Assembly (NCBI GenBank): GCA_021647465.1
Contig: JAKIUQ010000009.1
Coordinates: 1 to 64,000 of the forward strand
Source of the DNA: Emcibacter sp.
Lineage (GTDB): Bacteria > Pseudomonadota > Alphaproteobacteria > Sphingomonadales > Emcibacteraceae
Direction: 5' to 3'
DNA: 64,000 nt
The notes under the pieces are model-generated. The model was not told the origin of the DNA and did no database searches. It saw nothing but the letters and a program-made list of their open reading frames with translations. Within the stretch, counting starts at the first letter, position 1; each line of letters begins with the position of its first letter. The position numbers and the translations under genes are program-made. Positions 54,229 through 62,817 of this stretch are shown piece after piece.

Positions 54229-55647
54229 ATGACGGAACCCGAACAAAAACCTAAAACACTTTATGATAAATTATGGCAAAGCCATATTGTTGAAAGGCAA
54301 GATGACGGAAATTGCCTGATTTACATTGATCGCCAGATCATTCATGAGGTCACGAGCCCGCAGGCATTTGAGGGGTTGCGGCAGGCAGGTCGGCAGCTTG
54401 CAAATCCAGAAGCCATGCTTGCGGTGCCGGATCATAATGTGCCAACGGGGGCCGACCGGGCTACGGCGATTAATGCTGAGGATAGTCAAATTCAACTGGA
54501 TGCTTTGACAAAAAATTGCAAGGAATTCGGCGTTGAATATATCCCGATGCTGGACGACCGTCAGGGCATTGTTCATATCGTCGGGCCGGAACAGGGCTTT
54601 ACCCAGCCCGGCATGACCATTGTTTGCGGCGACAGCCATACCTCCACCCACGGGGCCTTTGGCGCCTTGGCTTTTGGGATTGGGACTTCGGAAGTCGAAC
54701 ATGTCATGGCCACACAAACCCTCATATTAAAACCTCAGAAAAACATGCGTATTGATGTGGACGGGCGTCTTGGGGCCGGGGTTACGGCCAAGGATATTGC
54801 CCTTGCGATCATCGGGCATATTGGCACGGCTGGCGGCACCGGTTATGTCATTGAATTCACGGGCTCGGCCATTCGGGATTTGTCCATGGAAGGCCGCATG
54901 ACCTTATGTAATATGTCCATCGAAGCCGGGGCAAGATCCGGCCTTGTGGCCCCGGATCAGAAAACCTTTGACTATGTGATGGGCCGGACAAAATCCCCAA
55001 AAGGCGCGGCTTTTGAACAAGCTGTTGCCTATTGGAAAAGCCTGCCATCTGATGAAGGGGCGCTTTACGACAAAGAGATTTTTCTGCGGGCCAAAGATAT
55101 CGCGCCGCAGGTCACATGGGGCACCAGTCCTGAAAATGTCTTGCCCATATCCGGCGTTGTTCCGGATCCGAATGATGTTGAAAATCCTGAGCGTAAAGTT
55201 GCCATGCAACGGGCGCTGGATTATATGGGCCTGACAGCCGGCACAAAATTACAGGATATCTCCATTGAGCGGGTTTTTATCGGGTCCTGCACCAATGGCC
55301 GTATCGAAGATATCCGGGCCGCCGCCGCAATCGCGCGCGGGCGGACGGTTCACAGCGATGTGGCCGCCTGGGTGGTGCCGGGATCCGGTCTGGTCAAGCT
55401 TCAGGCCGAAGAAGAGGGGCTTGACCAGATATTGATTGATGCCGGATTTGAATGGCGCGAGCCGGGATGCTCCATGTGCCTTGCCATGAATGCGGATAAG
55501 CTGGGCCCGCGCGAACGCTGCGCGTCCACGTCAAACCGGAATTTCGAAGGCCGGCAGGGGCCAAAAGGCCGCACCCATTTGATGAGCCCGGCCATGGCGG
55601 CGGCGGCGGCAATAACAGGCCGCCTTACAGATGTCAGGGAGCTTTAA
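54229..55647 (+). CDS. leuC: 3-isopropylmalate dehydratase large subunit
   Basis: With LeuD it isomerises 2- and 3-isopropylmalate in leucine synthesis. The 4Fe-4S ligands are in IGSCTNG and EPGCSMCLAMN. GDSHTSTHGAFG is the family segment at the active site. It has 472 residues. It starts leuC-leuD-leuB-asd; leuD follows by 2 bases. Confidence 0.96.
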   Translation: MTEPEQKPKTLYDKLWQSHIVERQDDGNCLIYIDRQIIHEVTSPQAFEGLRQAGRQLANPEAMLAVPDHNVPTGADRATAINAEDSQIQLDALTKNCKEFGVEYIPMLDDRQGIVHIVGPEQGFTQPGMTIVCGDSHTSTHGAFGALAFGIGTSEVEHVMATQTLILKPQKNMRIDVDGRLGAGVTAKDIALAIIGHIGTAGGTGYVIEFTGSAIRDLSMEGRMTLCNMSIEAGARSGLVAPDQKTFDYVMGRTKSPKGAAFEQAVAYWKSLPSDEGALYDKEIFLRAKDIAPQVTWGTSPENVLPISGVVPDPNDVENPERKVAMQRALDYMGLTAGTKLQDISIERVFIGSCTNGRIEDIRAAAAIARGRTVHSDVAAWVVPGSGLVKLQAEEEGLDQILIDAGFEWREPGCSMCLAMNADKLGPRERCASTSNRNFEGRQGPKGRTHLMSPAMAAAAAITGRLTDVREL

Positions 55648-55649
55648 TC

Positions 55650-56264
55650 ATGGATAAATTCCTTAAACTAAGAGCCATTGCGGCCCCTCTGCCCATGGCC
55701 AATATTGATACTGATATGATTATTCCGCAGCAGCATTTGAAAACCATCAAACGGACGGGCCTCGGGCAATTTGCCTTTTCCAATATCCGTTATCATGACG
55801 ATGGCTCAGAGCGTGCTGATTTTGTCCTGAATAAACCGGCATATCGCCAGGCGCAGATTCTGGTGACCGGGCCGAATTTCGGATGTGGATCCAGCCGTGA
55901 ACATGCCCCCTGGGCCTTGAAGGATTTTGGATTTAAATGCGTCATTGCCCCAAGCTTTGCAGATATTTTCTACGGTAATTGTTTCAAGAATGGCATTTTG
56001 CCAATTATTTTGCCGCAAGAGACAATTGACCTGTTACTTGATGATGCCGGCCGCGGGGCCAATGCCATCATCACAATTGACCTTGAAAATCAGGAGATAA
56101 CTGGCCCGGACGGCGGCAAAATATCTTTTGATGTTGACCCTTATCGCCGCCATTGCCTGCTGAATGGATTAGATGATATTGGCCTGACGTTACAGAAAAA
56201 AGATGTCATTCAAAACTATGAAGCCAAAAAGAGATTAAGCCAGCCTTGGTTGTTTAAGGGCTAG
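55650..56264 (+). CDS. leuD: 3-isopropylmalate dehydratase small subunit
   Basis: This is the swivel-domain partner of LeuC. NIDTDMIIPQQHL and FGCGSSREHAPWAL are the substrate-contact motifs. It has 204 residues. It sits 2 bases after leuC and 20 before leuB. Confidence 0.96.
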   Translation: MDKFLKLRAIAAPLPMANIDTDMIIPQQHLKTIKRTGLGQFAFSNIRYHDDGSERADFVLNKPAYRQAQILVTGPNFGCGSSREHAPWALKDFGFKCVIAPSFADIFYGNCFKNGILPIILPQETIDLLLDDAGRGANAIITIDLENQEITGPDGGKISFDVDPYRRHCLLNGLDDIGLTLQKKDVIQNYEAKKRLSQPWLFKG

Positions 56265-56284
56265 AGCGTGTAAGGACGAGAATA

Positions 56285-57385
56285 ATGGGTAAAGAATTAT
56301 CACTATTGATGTTGCCGGGGGATGGAATCGGGCCGGAGATCATGACAGAGGCTCGCCGGGTGGTGGATTGGCTCAGCAATAACCGGGGATTGAATTTTAC
56401 CGTTGAAGAAGGCCTTGTCGGCGGCGCGTCCTATGATGATTGCGGCCAGCCCCTGTCGGATGAAACATTGGCGCGGGCAAAATCCGTTGATGCGGTATTG
56501 CTGGGCGCTGTGGGCGGGCCGAAATGGGACGGCGTTGATTATGACAAGCGGCCCGAAGTCGGTTTGCTGACCCTGCGCAAGGAATTGGGGCTGTTTGCCA
56601 ATCTGCGCCCGGCCGTTTGTTTTGAATCACTTGTGGAGGCCTCCAGCTTAAAGCCGGAACTGGTCAGCGGCCTTGATATTATGATCGTGCGGGAGCTTAC
56701 CGGCGGGGTATATTTTGGCGAGCCGCGCGGCATTGAAAATTTACCTAATGGCGATAGGCGCGGCGTTAATACCCAAGTCTATACCACATCCGAAATTCAC
56801 CGTATTGCGCATGTGGCCTTTGATTTGGCGGGGAAAAGAGGCGGACGTGTGACATCAACTGAAAAAGCCAATGTGATGGAGAGCGGGTTATTATGGCGCG
56901 AGGAAGTGACCAAGGTTGCTTTGGATTATCCGGAAATTGCCCTTGACCATATGCTGGCGGATAGTTGCGCCATGCAATTGGTGCGGGCGCCCAAGCAGTT
57001 TGATGTGATTGTGACAGATAATCTTTTTGGTGATTTATTGAGTGATGTCGCCGCCATGTTGACGGGGTCTTTGGGTATGTTGCCCTCAGCAGCCTTGGGC
57101 ATTAAAGGCGGCGGCGCAATGTATGAGCCCGTTCACGGCAGTGCGCCGGATATCGCGGGAAAAGACATCGCCAATCCCATTGCCACTATTTTGAGCCTTG
57201 CCATGGCGCTGCGGTATAGCTTCGACTGCGCTGCGGAAGCCCGGCTGATTGAAGATGCGGTACAGGATGTGCTGGCGGGCGGCCTTCGCACGGCGGATAT
57301 TATGCAGCCGGGCAAAGCCAAGGTTTCAACCTCCGTCATGGGGGATAGTATTATGCGGGCCATGGATCGTTTGAATATAACTTAA
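56285..57385 (+). CDS. leuB: 3-isopropylmalate dehydrogenase
   Basis: It oxidatively decarboxylates 3-isopropylmalate with NAD+ and Mg/Mn. PGDGIGPEI is the N-terminal motif; the conserved catalytic and metal region is DNLFGDLLSD, followed by HGSAPDIAGKDIANP. It has 366 residues. It follows leuD in the operon. Confidence 0.96.
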   Translation: MGKELSLLMLPGDGIGPEIMTEARRVVDWLSNNRGLNFTVEEGLVGGASYDDCGQPLSDETLARAKSVDAVLLGAVGGPKWDGVDYDKRPEVGLLTLRKELGLFANLRPAVCFESLVEASSLKPELVSGLDIMIVRELTGGVYFGEPRGIENLPNGDRRGVNTQVYTTSEIHRIAHVAFDLAGKRGGRVTSTEKANVMESGLLWREEVTKVALDYPEIALDHMLADSCAMQLVRAPKQFDVIVTDNLFGDLLSDVAAMLTGSLGMLPSAALGIKGGGAMYEPVHGSAPDIAGKDIANPIATILSLAMALRYSFDCAAEARLIEDAVQDVLAGGLRTADIMQPGKAKVSTSVMGDSIMRAMDRLNIT

Positions 57386-57400
57386 TTATTGGAGTAAAAC

Positions 57401-58420
57401 ATGTCTTATAAAGTTGCCGTCATTGGTGCCACCGGTAATGTGGGACGGGAAATTTTGAATATCCTTGCGGAACGCGAATTCCCCGCAAGCGAAGTGGTGG
57501 CGCTCGCCTCTCGCCGGTCATTGGGGCAGGAAGTTACCTTTGGCGACAAAGCCCTGAAGACGAAATGTCTGGATGATTATGATTTTACCGGTACGGATAT
57601 TGCTCTGATGTCCGCAGGCGGCGATATCTCCAGAAAATGGAGCGAGAAAATCGGCGCGCAGGGCTGTGTCGTGATTGATAACAGCTCTTATTTTCGCATG
57701 GATCCCAAGGTGCCGCTGATTGTACCAGAGGTAAATGCCCATGCCGTCGCGGGCTATACGAAAAAGAATATCATTGCCAATCCCAATTGCTCTACGGCCC
57801 AGATGATGGTGGCTTTAAAGCCATTGCATGATTATGCAAAAATTACGCGGGTGGTTGTGTCCACCTATCAATCCGTCTCTGGCAGCGGCAAGGCGGCCAT
57901 GGATGAATTATGGAGCCAGACACGGGCGATTTTTGTCAATGACCCGATCGAACCTGAAATTTATCCCAAACAGATTGCCTTCAATGTGATTCCGCATATC
58001 GATGTTTTTATGGATAGCGGCGATACCAAGGAAGAATGGAAAATGGTCGCGGAAACGGCAAAAATACTTGACCCTGATATCAGGGTAACCGCCACTTGCG
58101 TGCGGGTTCCGGTATTTCTTGGCCATTCTGAATCCATCAATATTGAATTTGAAAAACCCATTGACGAGACGGAAATTTTCAAAATTCTGCGCGAAGCGCC
58201 CGGCATTATGGTTTATGATAAACACGAAGACGGCGGCTATATTACGCCCATTGAATGTGTCGGTGAATATGCCACCTATATCAGCCGAATTCGCCGCGAT
58301 GTGACGGTGAAGAACGGCCTTAATCTGTGGTGTGTCTCCGATAATTTACTCAAAGGTGCTGCTTTAAACGCCATTCAAATTGCAGAAACCCTTTGTAATA
58401 AATATTTGAAAAAGGCCTGA
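57401..58420 (+). CDS. asd: aspartate-semialdehyde dehydrogenase
   Basis: Asd makes aspartate semialdehyde for lysine, methionine and threonine. GATGNVGREI binds NADP, and the active-site cysteine lies in NPNCSTAQ. It has 339 residues. It follows leuB by 15 bases and shares the diaminopimelate route with dapF. Confidence 0.95.
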   Translation: MSYKVAVIGATGNVGREILNILAEREFPASEVVALASRRSLGQEVTFGDKALKTKCLDDYDFTGTDIALMSAGGDISRKWSEKIGAQGCVVIDNSSYFRMDPKVPLIVPEVNAHAVAGYTKKNIIANPNCSTAQMMVALKPLHDYAKITRVVVSTYQSVSGSGKAAMDELWSQTRAIFVNDPIEPEIYPKQIAFNVIPHIDVFMDSGDTKEEWKMVAETAKILDPDIRVTATCVRVPVFLGHSESINIEFEKPIDETEIFKILREAPGIMVYDKHEDGGYITPIECVGEYATYISRIRRDVTVKNGLNLWCVSDNLLKGAALNAIQIAETLCNKYLKKA

Positions 58421-58560
58421 TTTTACGTACCCCCGCAGATTTCGCAAAACATCAGAGCGGTCTTTGATGGTCTTGTGAATGGTGAACGCATTACCTATTG
58501 TCATGGGTACATGAGTATTGGTGGCTTGCGCCTTAATTGCATATCAAGGAAGATTGGGCA

Positions 58561-59271
58561 ATGATAAATAAAGTAATCTCATCAATTGCCTCGGCTGTAA
58601 AAGATATCCCGGATGGGGCAACGGTTATGATCGGCGGCTTCGGCGAAGCCGGTAGCCCCACGGCGCTTATTCATGGTTTAATCGATCAGGGGGCCAAAGA
58701 ACTGACGGTTATCAATAATAATACGGGTAACGGCGAGGTTGGGCTCGCGGCCTTAATCGCGAGTGGCCGGGTGAAGAAAATGATTTGTTCTTATCCGCGC
58801 TCCAGCCATTCCAAAGTTTTTCCAGACCTTTACCGGGCGGGCGAAATTATGCTTGAGATTGTCCCCCAGGGAACCCTTGCCGAACGTATTCGGGCGGGCG
58901 GAGCTGGCATTCCGGCTTTTTACACCGCAACGACCGTTAATACGCCATTGGCCGAAGGCAAGGAAATACGAAGGATTGACGGGCGCGATTATGTTTTGGA
59001 ATATGGCCTGAAGGCGGATTATGCGCTCATAAAATGTGAAAAAGCCGACCGTTTGGGCAATTTGATTTATAATAAAACAGCGCGAAACTTTAACCCGATT
59101 ATGTGTACGGCGGCCAATATCACCATCGTACAGGCGCGAAAGATTGTCGATGTGGGCGGGCTTGAGCCTGAAAATGTCATTACGCCGAATATATTCGTAA
59201 ACCGCGTGGTCGAAGTCGCCAATCCGGTGATTGAATCTGATCTTGTGGCAGAAGGGATAAGCTATCCATGA
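58561..59271 (+). CDS. 3-oxoacid CoA-transferase subunit A, PcaI-like
   Basis: This is the alpha subunit of a CoA-transferase that moves CoA from succinyl-CoA to a 3-oxo acid. The glycine-rich GGFGEAGSP and the stretch ADRLGNLIYNKTARNFNPIM are closest, by eye, to PcaI (3-oxoadipate CoA-transferase). It has 236 residues from the ATG at 58,561 (AAGGAAG site); a longer frame to 58,537 lacks a ribosome site. It overlaps subunit B by 4 bases. Acetoacetate or other 3-oxo acids cannot be excluded. Confidence 0.88.
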   Translation: MINKVISSIASAVKDIPDGATVMIGGFGEAGSPTALIHGLIDQGAKELTVINNNTGNGEVGLAALIASGRVKKMICSYPRSSHSKVFPDLYRAGEIMLEIVPQGTLAERIRAGGAGIPAFYTATTVNTPLAEGKEIRRIDGRDYVLEYGLKADYALIKCEKADRLGNLIYNKTARNFNPIMCTAANITIVQARKIVDVGGLEPENVITPNIFVNRVVEVANPVIESDLVAEGISYP

Positions 59272-59927
59272 CGGGTTGTATAAACGGCTGGACAAGGGAA
59301 CAGATGGCGATGCGGGCGGCGAGGGATATTCCCGATGGCTCCTATGTTAACTTGGGGATTGGCATTCCGGAACTGGTGGCCAAATTTGTGCCGGACGGGC
59401 GGGAATTTATTTATCATACGGAAAATGGTCTGCTGGGCATGGGGCCGGAACCCGCGCCGGGAGAGGAAGATTCCGAGCTGATCAATGCTGGCAAGAAAGC
59501 CGTAACAGCCCTGCCCGGCGCAAGTTTTTTCCACCACGGCGATAGCTTTACCATGATACGGGGCGGCCATATTGATGTCTGCGTATTGGGGGCGATGCAG
59601 ATTTCACAGCATGGCGATCTTGCCAACTGGTCTACCGGGGCCAAGGGGGCCATTCCTGCGGTTGGCGGCGCCATGGATTTGGTGGCGGGCGTAAAAACCA
59701 TATTTGTCATCAGTCAGCATACAACCAAGAACGGCGCGGCGAAGCTTGTCGAAAAATGCAGCTATCCTTTAACGGGCAAGCAGGTTGTCACCCGCATTTT
59801 TTCCGACCTTGCGATTATCGACGTCACGCCCGAAGGATTTCGCGTGCGGGAGTTAGCCCCCGGCATTGGTTTTGAAGAGGTCTGCGCGAAAACAGACGCG
59901 CCCTTATTGCCCCTTGAGGAGACGTAA
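59268..59927 (+). CDS. 3-oxoacid CoA-transferase subunit B, PcaJ-like
   Basis: This is the beta subunit carrying the catalytic glutamate: Glu52 in HTENGLLGMG (family SENG). PAPGEED, INAGKK, FFHHGDSF, GDLANW and AVGGAMDL all follow the PcaJ pattern. It has 219 residues. It ends one base before the aminotransferase ATG, so the genes form one operon. Confidence 0.88.
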   Translation: MTGCINGWTREQMAMRAARDIPDGSYVNLGIGIPELVAKFVPDGREFIYHTENGLLGMGPEPAPGEEDSELINAGKKAVTALPGASFFHHGDSFTMIRGGHIDVCVLGAMQISQHGDLANWSTGAKGAIPAVGGAMDLVAGVKTIFVISQHTTKNGAAKLVEKCSYPLTGKQVVTRIFSDLAIIDVTPEGFRVRELAPGIGFEEVCAKTDAPLLPLEET

Positions 59928-59928
59928 A

Positions 59929-61251
59929 ATGCTCATCAGTTCAAGTCCCAAAAGTGCCGCGCTATTTGAGCGGGCAAAAAAAATTCTTCCCGGCGGGGTG
60001 AGCCGGAATACTTTGTTGCGGGGCGCGCATCCGCTTTATGTTGCCCACGGAAAAGGCTGCAAGGTTACGGATATTGACGGGGTGGAACGCATCGACTTTG
60101 CCAATAATATGGCCTCTCATATTCATGGTCACGCTTTTCCGCCAATTGTAAATGCTGTATCAGAGCAACTTCAGCTTGGCACAGCTTTTACCATGGCAAC
60201 CGAGGCAGAGGTGCGCTACGGCGAGCATATATGCGCGCGTGGCCCAAATTTTGACAAAGTACGTTTTGTCAATTCAGGTACGGAGGCGGTGATGGCGGGT
60301 ATGAAAGCCGCCCGCGCCTTCACGGGCCGCTCCAAAATTGCCAAGGTCGAAGGCAGCTATCACGGGGCCTATGATTATGCCGAGGTCAGTCAGGCACCGC
60401 TGCCGGAAAATTGGGGCGCGCAAATGCGGCCCAATGCGGTGCCGCTGGCACAGGGTACGCCGCAAGCTGTGCTGGAAGATATGATCATCATCCCGTTTAA
60501 TGATCCAGAGGCGGCGATAACGGTTCTGAATGAACATGCCGGGCAAATAGCCTGTGTCCTGATCGACCCGATCCCGCATCGTATCGGTATGGTGCCCGCC
60601 GCCGCAGAATTTGTTGCGGCGCTGCGCAAGTGGACTTTGGAGAATGGGGCCTTGTTGATGTTCGATGAAGTCATTACCTTCCGCACGGAAGTTGGCGGCA
60701 TGCAGACGCGCTTTGATATTGCACCGGACCTCACATCATTGGGTAAAATGATTGGCGGCGGCTTTCCGGTTGGGGCTTTGGCGGGCCGCGATGAGGTGAT
60801 GCGCGTTTTTATTGATGGCCGCCTGCCCCATTCCGGCACATTTTCTGCAAATCCCATCACCATGACAGCGGGGCGGGTTGCCATGGAGTTTTTTGATGCG
60901 AAAGCCGTTTTGCGCCTGAATCAGCTTGGGAAATATGTCGAAGAAAGTTTGAAATCGGTTATTAAAATTGCGGATGTTCCGGCTTGTGTGACCGGTACGG
61001 GGTCTTTGTTTCGCCTCCATCTGAAAGCTGATACACCAAAGAATTTCCGTGATTTACATTCCTTTGGACACGAAAAACAGGCCATGAATGCCCTGATTGA
61101 CCGCCTGTATGATGAGGGTATTATGATGATCCATACGGGGGCCTTGACATTATCAACCCCCATGGACCATGCTGAAATAGACCGGCTTTCAGAAGCCCTT
61201 CTTAAATCATTGCGTTCCGTAAAAAAAATGTTGGGAAGTAACCCCGCTTAA
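59929..61251 (+). CDS. class III aminotransferase, beta-amino-acid/GSAM-like
   Basis: This PLP fold-type I enzyme has Lys273 in SLGKMIGGG, the cofactor aspartate Asp246 (FDEV), and SGTEA at 116-120. It looks like glutamate-1-semialdehyde aminomutase, but ILPGGVSRNT, VNSGTEA, LPHSGTFS and GTGSL also follow the beta-phenylalanine aminotransferase group, and a true HemL is expected with other genes. It has 440 residues. I infer a beta-amino acid transaminase because it is cotranscribed with a CoA-transferase and faces a KamA-type aminomutase. A Bacillus parallel is yodT with yodRS and kamA. Confidence 0.8.
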   Translation: MLISSSPKSAALFERAKKILPGGVSRNTLLRGAHPLYVAHGKGCKVTDIDGVERIDFANNMASHIHGHAFPPIVNAVSEQLQLGTAFTMATEAEVRYGEHICARGPNFDKVRFVNSGTEAVMAGMKAARAFTGRSKIAKVEGSYHGAYDYAEVSQAPLPENWGAQMRPNAVPLAQGTPQAVLEDMIIIPFNDPEAAITVLNEHAGQIACVLIDPIPHRIGMVPAAAEFVAALRKWTLENGALLMFDEVITFRTEVGGMQTRFDIAPDLTSLGKMIGGGFPVGALAGRDEVMRVFIDGRLPHSGTFSANPITMTAGRVAMEFFDAKAVLRLNQLGKYVEESLKSVIKIADVPACVTGTGSLFRLHLKADTPKNFRDLHSFGHEKQAMNALIDRLYDEGIMMIHTGALTLSTPMDHAEIDRLSEALLKSLRSVKKMLGSNPA

Positions 61252-61262
61252 AAGCGCAAACC

Positions 61263-62678
61263 TTAAATATCGTCAAACAAGCCTGCCTCGTCATAGATCA
61301 CGCGGTCATTATAGCCGCTGAACCATATGGCGTCCGGATTGCGGCCAAGGATCGTGATTTTCCCGCGATCCGGTGCATCCGCCGCGCCGCGCAAAAGTTT
61401 CAGGACAACCACACCATTCTCACCGCCTTTAATGCCGGGGGCGGGCTTGTTGCTGACCGCCGCGACCTCGGTCTTGCCTTTGTAATGGGTGATGGACAGG
61501 CGGGCATGGGTTTCAACGCCGGAAAGGCCCTTTTGCGACTCATTAAGAATCCGCCAAGCTTCTTCGATCGGCACGTTAAAGGCCTTGTGACCGATGATAT
61601 CGCGCCCGCAAAAGAAATAATGATTTTCAACTTTATGACGTTTCAACTCCCGCTGCATAATGCGCAGGGCATCAGGATCATTATTGATATCCTGTAAAAT
61701 AGGGGCCTGATTATCCACGGTGATCCAGTCCCTCTGACCGAGTTCCAATACCGCCCTTTTTGTACTGTCAAGCCATTCAAGCCCCCCATCGGGAATGTCA
61801 ATATAGCTGCCATCCTTGTTTTTCTTCAGGAATTCGTCTGGATGGTTAAAATGAATCATGATCCGCAATTTTACTTCGGGATAGGCGGCGTGGAATTTAT
61901 CCAGCATATCAAAAAAGGTGACGTCAAAGCGATCGGGATAAAAGGCCAGTTCCTTGGTGCCAATGCGTATGCTATCAATGCCGGCCTCTGACAATGCCGC
62001 CAGCCAGGCGGCAATATTTTTATTGGCAAGAACCAAAGGATCGCCGCCAGACATGAGGATTTCACGCAATCTTTCCCGGCCTGTGACCGGATGACGCCCG
62101 CCGTTCTGGGCAACGATGTTATTATGATCCTTGATATAGGCCACAATCTCGGGAATCTGCGCCATGCCTTTCGGGGCTATGGTGCCATCGGGGCGGGCCA
62201 CCTCTTTTTTGGCAATCAGTTCCTCGCGGTAACAAAAACGACAATGGGCGGAACAGGTGCCGACCACATAAATCAACCCAAGCTCATATTTATGGATTAG
62301 GCCTTCGACAGGGCTATAGTCCATTTGCTTGCCGGGATCGGCGGAGCCATCCAGATCATAGGTTTCTTTTGGACTGGCTTTTACCAGAACCTGCAGGGGA
62401 AGGCTGTTCTTGGCCTGATTAAAATAATGGCGGGTGATTTTTACCGGCATGCGGGCTTCCACGTCAAGGCCTGTGCCTTTTAAATCCTCCAGCGCCTGAA
62501 GCTCTTCCGGGGAATAGAAATCTTTCATATCTTCGGGAACTTTGCCTTGGGTAAATTTCTTGATTCCGGCAATGATCTGACGATCATATTTCGCATTCTC
62601 AATAGACTTTAGGAATTCTGCCTCGCGATCTGTGGGCTCATAGCTGTTCTTTTTAACAGAAGCTGGTTGGACATTCAT
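61263..62678 (-). CDS. kamA: KamA-family radical SAM 2,3-aminomutase, substrate probably not lysine
   Basis: This 471-residue radical SAM/PLP mutase shifts an amino group from C2 to C3. The cluster cysteines are Cys142, Cys146 and Cys149 (CSAHCRFC), and the SAM loop is MSGGDPLV. In lysine 2,3-aminomutase two aspartates (Asp293 and Asp330) bind the side-chain amine. By hand alignment Arg359 sits at the first place, and the segment before the PLP lysine (Lys402 in GKTEV) is five residues shorter with no aspartate. Glutamate 2,3-aminomutase instead has Lys and Asn there, so an acidic substrate fits better. It is convergent with the aminotransferase gene, 11 bases away, and divergent from lysR. 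Confidence 0.85.
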   Translation of the reverse strand: MNVQPASVKKNSYEPTDREAEFLKSIENAKYDRQIIAGIKKFTQGKVPEDMKDFYSPEELQALEDLKGTGLDVEARMPVKITRHYFNQAKNSLPLQVLVKASPKETYDLDGSADPGKQMDYSPVEGLIHKYELGLIYVVGTCSAHCRFCYREELIAKKEVARPDGTIAPKGMAQIPEIVAYIKDHNNIVAQNGGRHPVTGRERLREILMSGGDPLVLANKNIAAWLAALSEAGIDSIRIGTKELAFYPDRFDVTFFDMLDKFHAAYPEVKLRIMIHFNHPDEFLKKNKDGSYIDIPDGGLEWLDSTKRAVLELGQRDWITVDNQAPILQDINNDPDALRIMQRELKRHKVENHYFFCGRDIIGHKAFNVPIEEAWRILNESQKGLSGVETHARLSITHYKGKTEVAAVSNKPAPGIKGGENGVVVLKLLRGAADAPDRGKITILGRNPDAIWFSGYNDRVIYDEAGLFDDI

Positions 62679-62708
62679 GGCGATTTCCCTTTTATAACAC
62701 TTCCATTA

Positions 62709-62727
62709 ATATTGGCATTATATTGGC
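62709..62727. promoter_or_regulatory. direct repeat, candidate LysR site
   Basis: ATATTGGC occurs at 62,709-62,716 and 62,720-62,727, 11 bases apart, one helical turn, in the 139-base spacer between kamA and the LysR gene. A second repeat, TTAAAATAGC with TTAAAATGC, lies at about 62,751-62,769. Confidence 0.4.
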
Positions 62728-62817
62728 GTTGGTGAATTTATTTGCCTTAAAATAGCTTAAAATGCTAACCTGAACAAACGACAGTTCATCATAAACACAT
62801 GAGTTTTGGTAATAGAT

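Noticed and set aside
59929..61251. Assignment as HemL (glutamate-1-semialdehyde aminomutase)
   Set aside because: The fold is shared, but the operon with a CoA-transferase, the facing aminomutase and several segments fit a beta-amino acid transaminase better.
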